Assembly: GCF_000003815.2 (NCBI RefSeq)
Contig: NC_049995.1
Coordinates: 17,556,054-17,576,212, forward strand
Source: Branchiostoma floridae
Lineage: Eukaryota > Chordata > Leptocardii > Amphioxiformes > Branchiostomatidae
Direction of reading: 5' to 3'
Length of the DNA: 20,159 nt
A program made the position numbers and the translations under genes. Positions 1 through 9,200 of the stretch are shown piece by piece. Below the pieces are notes generated by a model. It saw only the letters and a list, made by a program, of their open reading frames with translations, made no database searches and had not been told where the DNA came from. The stretch's first letter is position 1. Each line of letters opens with the position of its first letter.

Positions 1-242
1 CAAACATGAGTATGATTAATATGATAATCATGTTAGAGGATCATATATGACCCCAGAAAACATTAATATACATGTATGAAAAATGAACACAAAGAATATA
101 CTCATATCAAGAACTGTGAAGTGAATCATGAGGCAGTTATTCCCTTGAAGTTGTCGTCACTTTATGTCTGTTTGAGCAAGATTGCAGTCTTTGTGTTGGA
201 AACTACTTCAATCCAAAACTTTCCATTATAATCTTTCCTCAG

Positions 243-305
243 GATCCTCTGGAAACTTGACTGAGACTGATGGAAACTCCAATGCCAAAGACCACGCCGA
301 TGAAG
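243..305 (+). CDS. Death-domain gene, linker exon A
   Basis: The acceptor is a pyrimidine run ending in CTCAG at 242 and the donor is GTATGC at 306. The 63 bases are phase 1-1 and read SSGNLTETDGNSNAKDHADE, a polar stretch rich in Asn, Asp and Ser with no recognisable fold. NLT is a possible N-glycosylation sequon only if this part is extracellular, which is unknown. A MITE follows 12 bases after the donor. Confidence 0.55.
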
Positions 306-2531
306 GTATGCTAACATACTGTAAATGCAGAAATGTTCGCGGTGGATTAATGTTCGCGGTTTTCGCGGCCACCGCTTCACCGCGAATTTAAAACCACCGC
401 AAATATTTTTCATAACAGTAAGAGACTACAGTGCATGGTGCTACCACGAAATTAAAACCACCGCAAAAAGTCCATTTTCCAGCTACCGTGAAATTAAATC
501 CCCGCGAACTTAAATGCATTTTACAGTAATACAAAATGTGATATTTAAGACTAGTGTGCTTGACATCATAACTATTGCTTCCTTCTTGTTATACATCATA
601 CAAAATGTCTTTTTTATTAAAAAAACACCTACAACAAGTGAAACTAATGGCTAACAAGTTGCATTTTATATAGCCACTGGCTCAAGACCTGCAGCAAAGC
701 AAGAGGGTACCCGAGCTGCAGTTGTAATGTTTCTCATTGCGCCAAAATAACCAAAATTTTTGTCATCCAAATGTAAAGCTGAAAAGTCCAGAGTTGTTGA
801 CAAATATTCTTTGTGTTATGAACAGCCCCTGAAGTGCAGGATGATATTAGGGAGATGAGCTTGAGCTTTGACAGCCCGCCACAGAAAGATAACGAGGCGA
901 CACCTCTGCTGTCTCAGCCTCCTCAACCAGGTAAGATACCATATCCATTGGTGAGGTCACATAAATGGATTTAATCAATTTCCATTGGAGACAATACATT
1001 GTAACTCAGATTAGTGCATGAATGTGAAGAAAGTAACGTTTTTAGATAGTACCACTGACAGTAAGACACGGTTGAGAAAGTTATATCATAGTAATGGTTA
1101 CAAAGTTAAACTAATATTTTCTTACCGGTACTACCTTGTTTCCTGGTAAGAAGAACTATAAGAGCAAAGGTTATTGAATGAAGACTTTAAACTGTATAAT
1201 ATCTGTATTAAGTTAATCTAAGACTCATATGGATAAAGTTAAACTGTAACTTCCAACACACAAAAAAATTGGACTTATTAACTCAAATGAAAAAGAAGTT
1301 GACCAGTTGAAAACTAAGTCCAATTTGTTGTGTTGGAAGTTAGAGTTTAACTTTATTCAGAATGACTTGTACCAAAACAGTGAACTTAAAAATCTGTACA
1401 CAAAGAAAAGCTGTAAGAAACATCAACAATCTTTTGACCAGTCTTCTCATCCTTCTTTGGTTGAAAAGGAAAAATTAACTTAAACCTTTTTTGTCACAAT
1501 GTTTTAGAGAAAAAAATTACGAGAAGACTTGTCCCACAGATGCAAGTGTTCGAGATCCCCTTCAGCATCAGGCATAAGCTGACAACCCAGCTGAGTGTGA
1601 ACCGAGATGATGGTGAGTTTAGTCTTCATCCTTTACTTACGCTTCATTGTCTGTTAGGCATGGATGTGATCATTTGAGGCAACCAGAGCTAAAATAGGAT
1701 AGAATAATACAATGTCTGTACAATGGTAGAGTTTTTAAATGAAAATCTTCTGAGGATGCAAAACCCCAACATGCCCAGGCATTGAGAAGCATTTTTTTGG
1801 ATCAGGATGATTTTTGACAAGTTGTGGCCTCAAGCACTTCTTTGCAAGCTTAAGTAGCTTCTGCTCCCCTTTCCCATTACAAGTTGGTATCACAAGTCTT
1901 TCCCCAACCATGGGCAATTGTTACATGTAGTAGCCTTTTTTTTCTGGAGATAAAAACTGTTAAAATCCTTCTGGCTCCAATGGTACATTGGGAGGCAGGC
2001 AGTTCCCACAATGATTTCTACAATCACTACAGCAGGGTGTTAGTCCACTGGTAGTGGTGTGTGTTCAACATTTACTACATGAACCATTCTCTTTCCCGAA
2101 TGTTGATTGTCAAGCAGAAAATGTAGCATGTACCATTTATAAAGTCTTTGGTATGACTCGGGATCAAACTCACGACCTACAAACTGCAAGGCAAACTCTT
2201 TACTCAATTGGCCAGTGCACCAAGTATACAGAACTCTTTCGAGGCCCCGTAATTTGAATGGCTACACTTTAAATCCTTTAAGGAGGATCTGAGGAATGAA
2301 AAATTTGATGATGTATTTTCAGGGAGAGACTGGCGGCTCCTGGCAGATGAGTTAGGCTACAATGAGTACATCGCCCTCTGGGACCAACAGAAAGGCCGAG
2401 GAGACCTTCCTGCAGAAAGGCTGCTGAAGTGTTGGAGATCAAAGAAGGAAGCAACTGTAGGGAGGTTAAGGGAAATTTTATTGGAACATAAAATGGGAGC
2501 TATAGCCCATATTCTGGATACTGAATATTGA
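243..2531 (+). CDS. Death-domain protein, 3' end (partial gene, four exons)
   Basis: These are the last four coding exons of a gene entering from the left edge. The exons are 243-305, 826-930, 1508-1612 and 2323-2531; the first three start and end in phase 1, the last starts in phase 1 and ends in TGA at 2529-2531. All junctions are GT-AG and the frame is continuous. The first two exons code a hydrophilic, probably disordered linker; the last two code a death domain. By family knowledge such domains form homotypic complexes in apoptosis or NF-kB-type signalling. The pattern IPFSIRHKL, then DWRLLADELG, then a conserved CW resembles the C-terminal death domain of UNC5 netrin receptors, but ZU5 and UPA domains are not visible here. 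It could also belong to another death-domain receptor or adaptor. It converges on the channel gene. Confidence 0.75.
317..528. mobile_element. MITE-like element A, copy 1
   Basis: Near-identical inverted ends, TACTGTAAATGCA at 317 and its complement (one extra T) ending at 528, bound a 212-base non-coding element. Its inside is built of short repeats of the type TTCGCGGTGG and complement. It lies in an intron of the death-domain gene. Copies lie at 3126 and, truncated, at 9299. No transposase is present. Confidence 0.75.
826..930 (+). CDS. Death-domain gene, linker exon B
   Basis: The exon runs from acceptor AACAG at 825 to donor GTAAGA at 931, 105 bases, phase 1-1. Its product is acidic then proline-rich (EVQDDIREMSLSFDSPPQ, later LLSQPPQP). 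It looks like a flexible cytoplasmic linker before the death domain. The frame joins cleanly to the exons on both sides. Confidence 0.65.
1233..1356. repeat. Long imperfect inverted repeat (hairpin or MITE)
   Basis: The arm at 1233-1277 (ATAAAGTTAAACTGTAAC and on) pairs with the arm at 1315-1356, with a few mismatches and an A-run length difference, around a loop of about 37 bases. Arms of roughly 40 bases in an intron suggest a foldback or MITE insertion. No coding potential is seen. Confidence 0.6.
1508..1612 (+). CDS. Death-domain gene, first death-domain exon
   Basis: The acceptor is GTTTTAG at 1507 and the donor GTGAGT at 1613; the exon is 105 bases, phase 1-1. It codes a basic start (EKKITRRL) followed by VFEIPFSIRHKLTTQLSVN, which matches the first helix of UNC5-like death domains, where a similar I/L-P-x-x-I/V-R-x-K-L pattern occurs. 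The codons are GC-richer than the surrounding intron. Confidence 0.7.
1975..2224 (-). mobile_element. tRNA-derived SINE, copy 1
   Basis: Read on the minus strand, the element starts near 2224 with a tRNA-like head. A B-box-like GAGTTTGATCC lies at 2161-2171. Further on it has TACCAGTGGACTA and CCCTGCTGTAGT, both shared with the element at 19871. The A box is decayed. It lies in the last intron of the death-domain gene. Confidence 0.55.
2323..2531 (+). CDS. Death-domain gene, terminal exon
   Basis: The acceptor is ATTTTCAG at 2322 and the stop is TGA at 2529-2531. The exon codes 68 residues plus the 5' split glycine. DWRLLADELGYNEYIALW supplies helices 2-3, and LLKCWRSKKEATVGRLREIL supplies helices 4-5 with the conserved buried Trp. 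A short helix 6 and DTEY close the protein two residues past the domain. No polyadenylation signal can be assigned with confidence downstream. Confidence 0.75.
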
Positions 2532-3125
2532 AGTTAGATGTATCAGCACACTCGTGCTAACATCAACTTTCATAATTCACGTAACGTTAAAAAAAAGTGC
2601 CTTCTCAAGAAGGTCCTAAAATCCCAATGCCTAATCTGAACTGTTACTACTGATGCTGCTTTTTTAGTTTAGCAGATCTAAATTCACTATGTTTTGAACT
2701 TGACGGTATCAGGGTACCCAGTGGTATTATCAGACTGATTGTTATTGTTCATTGTTCTCTATTCATTACTACGTATAGTACTCACCCTGAGCAGACTGAA
2801 TTCAATTTTTTAGTCATTGGAGAAAGAGGTTATTTGTTGCAGAACGGTAGGTTTTAGGGTTACAGTTCAGATGTTTATGTTCCAAGTATTTGTGAAAGTA
2901 ACCCTTTGTGTACAATGTATTTTTGTACTTTCATACTAATTGGTTGTGTCAATTTAAAACAAAAGTATTTTTATCCGATTTTCTCACATTGCCAACAATT
3001 TCACTGGCATTTTAAAGTTCCAGTTTTATAGCAGCTGCAGATAGATTTTAAAGTGTTTTCAGATAAACTATTGTCATCTAATGGCATTTTTTAAATGATG
3101 TGACATATGATAGTGACCATCATAT

Positions 3126-3328
3126 TACTGTAAATGCATTTAAGTTCGCGGGGATTTAATTTCGCGGTAGCGGGAAAAGGGACTTTTCGCGGTGGATTTA
3201 ACTTCGCGGTAACACCATAGACTGCAGTCTAATACCATTATAGAAAAATGTTCGCGGTGGATTTAAGTTCGCGGTAAAGTGGTCACCGCGAACATTAATC
3301 CACCGCGAACATTTCTGCATTTACAGTA
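3126..3328. mobile_element. MITE-like element A, copy 2 (inverted)
   Basis: The ends TACTGTAAATGCA and TGCATTTACAGTA are perfect inverted repeats of 13 bases. The inside carries the same TTCGCGGTGG-type repeats as copy 1, in the opposite orientation. At 203 bases it appears full length. It lies in the intergenic region. Confidence 0.75.
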
Positions 3329-4720
3329 GCTGCCATATTGTATATAAGGGGATGTTATCTGTATGGTCCCTTGTATATTAACATGGTTGAGAACCCACCA
3401 TACTCAAATAGTTTGTGCCATGATGTGCTTTAGCCAAAACTTTTTCTAGATCATGGGTAGCCATTATGAATAACATCTGGCTTTACATATGAAATATATG
3501 GATTCATATCAATATTATTGACATGAAATAATGTTGAAGATATTATCTTGGATCTGAAACAGTAATAGACAGAAGAACGGGGTAGAAAATAATGTGGAGG
3601 TGGTTAGATATTGAGTATGTTGTAACAATTTCTCAATACTTCATGGTGAAGTAAGTTCTGTTAAATGATCAAAAGATACTCAAGATAATGATAGGAAATG
3701 GAAATATTTATATACTGCATTTTCTCATAATTATCTATAGAGTATCTTATGTATATACAATGTACTGTACAGTGAAAAAGCTGCAATTTTCACAATCTCA
3801 GGCAGCTATATTATTTTGATATCAAAAGTGAAGTTTGTTTTCTGTTTTTGTTGTGTTTTTTCATATGTCTGCAGGAGACTAAACCTGAGCAAAATTGATG
3901 TGTTATTTGTAATGTAGGAATTTATGAAAACTGACACAATGTACTTGCTACTAATGTCTGTTATCAAGGACACAAAAATCAATGCAAGGCAGCTACATGT
4001 ATATTGAAATTTTCATACAGAGCTTTGTTGAGTAGGGGTGTCCAAAAAGAACAAAAAAGTTGCCTTGTATTTGTATAAAGATATTGAATTTCTAATGTAT
4101 ATACTTGATTGGTGCCAATATTGTACCCTCTTGAAATGATGTATATATATTTTACCATTCTATTACTGATATACATGTACATGTAATTGGTGTACAGCAT
4201 GTACATGAGTGCATGTTTAGATGTGGAATAGGAGAGCCAAAACAGATGTTATGTATCTGTCTAAAGTTGAATTTACTTCTAACTATGATGTGTGATGCCA
4301 AATTTTGCATTGTATACACTTTGTTAGTGTATATGACTATGCCTCAGTAAGGAATACGTTTTATTTACTAGTACATGTACATGTAGTAGTAACTCTTAAA
4401 TTCTTACAATTTAGATACAATCTTTTCATGTAAATCCTATGCAGATTATACACCTATTCCAAACATATATAACTTTTTGTACAATTCTTGGTATCATTCC
4501 ATTTGAAAGGTACATTGTACATCTTCCTTTTTCATGCATACGTATGTGCATATGGTGACAACTAAATACAGGTAACAGTATCTTTCTGTCTTATTATTTG
4601 CATTGTTATAAATTGAAGATTCATGTAGTAAAACTAGAAAGGTAATATTTGCAAGCAAATACAGAATGTTACCTTCACATGTTGTAGTCTAACACTGGCA
4701 AGTGTTTTGTTCATTCTTAT

Positions 4721-5044
4721 TTGAACACATTTCTAAATGTAGTGACCCGAGCCCCTCTAGATCTGACATTTGCTACATTATGTAACCGAACACCACATGG
4801 TGCCTACTACTTTATCGGTTACCATGGGGACAGCCGTCTGGTCCAGGTCGTTGACCTTATTTGCACGGAGAAGAAGAAGAAACAAAGCAAAAATAGACAT
4901 GTTCCCTTCTGTGAAGGTAACATAACTAGCAAGTCAATCAATTCTGAGGATGATTATTGTATGGATCGATCAATTTGGAGCAATCACAATGTCAATTCTA
5001 CTGTTAAAAAGAATAACTTTGATTTTTGCTATCTAAAAAGTTGA
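4721..5044 (+). other. Unassigned ORF, possible orphan exon
   Basis: The segment 4740-4915 is richer in GC than its surroundings and open on the plus strand. It reads GAYYFIGYHGDSRLVQVVDL and then a Lys-rich stretch, with an AG before it (about 4740) and GTAACAT after GAAG at 4915, which could be splice sites. The minus strand also has a short open stretch with a hydrophobic run. The segment is absent from the matching flank of the second channel copy. I do not recognise the product; it may be an exon, a fragment of a mobile element or chance. Confidence 0.2.
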
Positions 5045-5319
5045 AACCATGGTGCTGATTTGCCTTCCAATGATATCTTAAGTTACCTACAGGACGTTAG
5101 TGCTTACAATCTTCCTTCTTGATAAAAAGGGGTGGACAAAAAATCATGTTAAACACGCGATACAATTCTGATACTTGAGTGTTACTCAGTTGTTACGCTA
5201 TGCCTGCCTCTCGTAACATTATATGTACCATCACAGATTATATGTACACACCGGAATACAATAAGCAAACTCTATGAAAACACAAGCAAAAGTAGCCTTT
5301 TCGCTATACGAAATTCTCT

Positions 5320-6013
5320 TCAGGCATAATAAGTAAAGAAGCCGATAAAAAACGCCACAAACATGACAGGAAAAACTATCCTAGTGAGGACGTCCACCCT
5401 GGCTGCAGTTCTCACTACATAGCAACCACTATATAAGTGACACATTTTATACAATGTATATAAAGATGGATAAAAAGGAACTTCCCTTCAGCCACAATAA
5501 GTAAAGAAACCAATCACAAATGCCACAAACAGGACAGGAAAGACTATCCTAGCAAAGAAGTCCATCCTGGCTGCAGTTCTCACTACATTGCAACCACTAT
5601 ATAAGTGATACATTTTATACAATGTATATAAAGACGGATAAAATTTAATTTTTCTTCAGCCATAATAAGTAAAGAAGCCGATCACAAACGCCACAAACAT
5701 GACAGGAAAGACGATCCTAGCAAAGAAGTCCACCCTGGCTGCAGTTCTCTCTACATAGCAACCACTATATAAGTGACACATTTTAAACAATGTATATAAA
5801 GACGGATAAAATTTAATTTTTCTTCAGCCATAGTAAGTAAAGAAGCCGATCACAAATGCCACAAACAGGACAGGAAGGACTATCCTAGCAAAGAAGTCGA
5901 CCCTGGTTGCTGACCTCTCTACATAGCAACCACTATGTGAGTGGCACATGTAATCATGCAAAAGTAACGTTTTTGCTATACATGTACAAATATGGATACA
6001 ATAGAGCTTCCCT
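5320..6013 (-). repeat. Array of four extra M4/3'-end copies (168-bp period)
   Basis: Downstream of the true stop are four tandem partial copies of the last coding exon, with stops at 5320-5322, 5488-5490, 5656-5658 and 5824-5826. The first three intervals are exactly 168 bases; the last, to the true stop at 6014, is 190. Each copy keeps the end of the channel in frame (ARVDFFARIVFP, VAF, IGFFTYYG and a TGA) but begins only at the ERxAAR segment, and before that has unrelated AT-rich sequence with TAGCAACCACTAT. The available AG sites upstream give the wrong phase for splicing to exon 12, so the copies are probably non-coding 3' duplications. A vestige of the spacer also lies beyond the stop of the second gene (about 17620). 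Confidence 0.8.
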
Positions 6014-6211
6014 TCATCCATAATAAGTAAAGAAGCCAATCACAAACGCCACAAACATGACAGGAAAAACTATCCTAGCGAAGAAGTCCACCCTGGCTGC
6101 CATTCTCTCTGCAGAGTGCAGATTGTTCTCCTCCTCTTCAACCCAAGCTGTGGACGGTCTGGTCAGAGGTTCTACCCAGGCAGGACACCAACGGGAACGT
6201 CCTGCTGGCAG
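6014..6211 (-). CDS. Channel exon 13: short intracellular loop, M4, stop
   Basis: The acceptor is CACACACAG at 6212, phase 0, and the stop TGA is 6014-6016. It codes 65 residues: about 40 of cytoplasmic loop with an acidic VEEEENN patch and a possible phosphosite (RPST), then M4 as RVDFFARIVFPVMFVAFVIG and a six-residue tail ending FFTYYG. The R-x-D-x-x-x-R-x-x-F-P pattern is typical of the M4 entry in anion-type Cys-loop receptors. The loop is much shorter than in vertebrate subunits. The start is confirmed by the same border in the second gene copy. Confidence 0.88.
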   Translation of the reverse strand: MPAGRSRWCPAWVEPLTRPSTAWVEEEENNLHSAERMAARVDFFARIVFPVMFVAFVIGFFTYYG

Positions 6212-9200
6212 CTGTGTGTGTGAGTCGTTAGAGAAGAAAGGAATGAGAATTAGGATGAAAGCTTGCCTGTTCCTTTATTTTACTAGCAACTAATGTTATG
6301 CAATTAAAAAAAAAAATAAACAGATACAAAGAATTTGAAATCGTAAAAAAAAGTACAAAGAAATACAAAGAAAAAACAGCGCGGTCGTACGGATTTGTGG
6401 CGATTTTTCTATTTTTTTTTTGTCTTCTAGAAAGTCCTGTCAGGAGTGACTACACATATTGACCTAAGAATATCCGAGAAAGACCAAAGACTCGGATGAT
6501 ATGGTAGTGCGATGTTTTATTTGTATTGACTATTGACCAACTTTACATTTTAAGAAATGTTAACAAGTAAGTCTTGCATGAGGTTTAAATCAAATGGTAT
6601 AGTTAGTAGGAATTGACTCTTAAAACCCTTAAACTGCCAGAGTTTCAGCACTATGAAATGCTATCAGTGCCAGGGTTGGCTGCTGACCTCCAAAAAGAAA
6701 CCCCGGAACAGGGCAGAAGTCCCTAACTTCCGGGGTTCGTGCGCTACATGCGCGCAGAGCTGCTAGTAGTGCTACTTTGGGAGAATACGCAATCCCGGAT
6801 ATATCCGGGCGCGGCACACAGGACATGTAGAGGAGTGCCGGATATATCCGGTTTTGGCAGTTTAAGGGTTAAAAAAGCACCACTGGAAATGACAATGGGC
6901 AACCTAATATGTAGAAGAGCGAAAATCCTCACCTTCCCTCCTGCGGAGATGTAGTTAACCAGAACCGTCTCCAGCAAGGCAAGCATGGCCATGACAAGAC
7001 AGCCATCCATCCACACGTCATAGGCTCGCACCAGGCTTGTCTGGGGGAAAATAACAGATGTGTTATGATAGTCTCTAACAGGCTCCAGCAAGGCCATGAC
7101 AAGACAGCCATCCATCCACACATCATAGGCACGCACCAGGTTTGTCTGGAAGTAAACAACAGATGTGTTATAGTCTCTAACAGGCTCCAGCAAGGCGAGC
7201 ATGGCCATGACAAGACACCCATCCATCCACACGTCATAGGCTCGCACCAGGTTTGTCTGGGGGAAAATAACATGTGTTATCATTATCATAGTCTCTAACA
7301 GGCTCCAGCAAGGCGATCATGGCCATGACAAGACAGCCAGCCACCCAGACGTCATAGGCTCGCACCAGATTCGTCTGGAAGTAAACAACAGATGTGTTAT
7401 AGTCTCTAACAGGCTCCAGCAAGGCCATGACAAGACACCCGCCCATCCACACATCATAGGCTCGCACCAGGTTCGTCTGGGGGAAAATAACGTGACACTG
7501 TGTTATAATTATTATAGTCTCTAACAGGCTCCAGCAAGTCGAGCATCGCCATGACAAGACACCTGCCATCCACACGTCATAGACTCGCACCAGGTTCGTC
7601 TGCAAGTAAACAACAGATGTGTTATAGTCTCTAACAGGCTCCAGCAAGGCGAAAATCGCCATGACCAGACAGCCAGCCATCCACACATCATAGGCTCGCA
7701 CCAGGCTTGTCTGGGAGTAAACAACAGATGTGTTATGATAGTCTCTAACAGGCTCCAGCAAGGCGAGCATCACTGTAACAAGACATCCGTCCATCCACAC
7801 GCCATAGGCTCGCACCAGGTTCCTCTGGGAGTAAGTACAGATGTGTTATGATTATCATGCAATATATTACCAGGTTCTATACGGTGCCAAATACTTGTAA
7901 AAATATGGATGAATAATTTGCTATATTGTCCATAGTATGGACAATATAGCAAATTATTCATCCACACTCCATAGGCATAGAGCCAAGCTTAAGCATTTGC
8001 AGCCTTTTGGATCATTTGGCATTCTAACAGTCTTTGTCTAATTTATAGACTCCTAAGATACTGGAAAGATTGCAAAAGATTTGCCAGAGCAGTCTCGCAT
8101 CTGCAGCCTTCTGGCAAATCATTTAGCATATTTGACTATTTCTATAACTGCTTTATCAATCCCAAGAGTCCCAAGAGCAAAACTTTAAAATTGTAAGTTT
8201 AGCAACATTTATTGTATGAAAAATGTAAAAACACAATACTATCGAGAAGAACAAACACGGTCTCATCCAAACATTTCTTAGTTAATGGAGGCTCACCCGG
8301 GGGTTGTCATCCTTGCTGCTCTTGATGACCAGAGACAGGAACGTGGTAACCCCCAGTTGGACCCTCGGGTTGACCTCCTTGGGGTGCAGCCAGAAGCCGA
8401 GCCATGACGTCATCACGATGGAGGTGGTGGGCAGGAAGGTGATGAACACGTGACGATGCAGGCGGCGGGAAAACTGCAGCCGGACGGCCAGGGTGGCGAT
8501 CTCTGTCAGACCTGGGACATGGACACATTGGTACAGTAGAAGCCGCTTAATTGCACGCCTATTTGCCAGTGAATTTCGTGCAATTATCTGGCTGGTGCAA
8601 TAATGCGAAGTTATCTAGCTGGACCGCACCGGTTTGGGATTTTGGAATTCGGTGAAGTAAACAAAAGTATGCGTTAATCCGTTGTGCAATTAACTGGCTT
8701 CTACTGTACTTTAATATGTGGATGAAGGTTAGGTATCAAGGTTCAGTAGAAGCCAGTTAATTGCACAATGGATTAACACACACTTCTGCTAACTGCACAG
8801 AATCCCAAACAGGTGCGGTCCAGCTAGATATCTTCACATTATTGCACTAGCCAAATAATTGCACGAAATTCACTGGCAAATAGGCCATGGTGGCATAACT
8901 GCAGTGCACCAAGACCTCTGGCAAATCCTGTCATATAGGTCTTGTGGCCTAAATAGGAAAGACACTTTGCACTACTTTTCTCACTCACCAAGTTGTAAAA
9001 ATGGGTGCCTGACTTTGGGGAGGTAAAAGGCGATACATTCTTTTCGGAAAACAAAGTTTGATTGAAAATATCTTCAGAATATCAAATGATGAGCTGACCT
9101 GATGTGTTGGAGTTTTTGCACACGTTACTGCTGTACCGGCAGCTACCGAAGTAGGCTCTGCACACGGCACACTCGTTGCCATGACTACACGCCCTTATGT

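Larger units (their letters stand above)
2532..5319. other. Convergent intergenic / 3' UTR region
   Basis: This AT-rich stretch lies between the stop of the death-domain gene and the outermost M4 copy of the channel gene, so it should hold the 3' UTRs of both convergent genes. It contains one MITE (3126-3328), an unexplained ORF (4721-5044) and, at about 4430-4700, sequence that resembles the flank downstream of the second channel copy (about 17380-17600). I see no other gene. Short ORFs at 3979-4206 and elsewhere are low-complexity A/T reading. Confidence 0.5.

Noticed and set aside
5320-6013. The M4 copies as alternative last exons
   Set aside because: The nearest AG sites put the M4 frame in the wrong phase for the phase-0 end of exon 12, and the loop part of the exon is missing.
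6744-7815. Two long ORFs that look like multi-pass proteins with repeated M3 segments
   Set aside because: They read through intron remnants between M3 copies. At least one copy is frameshifted and the intended exon ends at a clear donor at 6932.
6933-7830. CRISPR-like spacing of the 102-123 bp repeats
   Set aside because: The repeats are exon-derived and variable in length, in a eukaryotic intron.
8307-8528. Alternative-frame minus-strand ORF over exon 11
   Set aside because: It is a shadow of the M1-M2 exon, which has the family motifs in the other frame.
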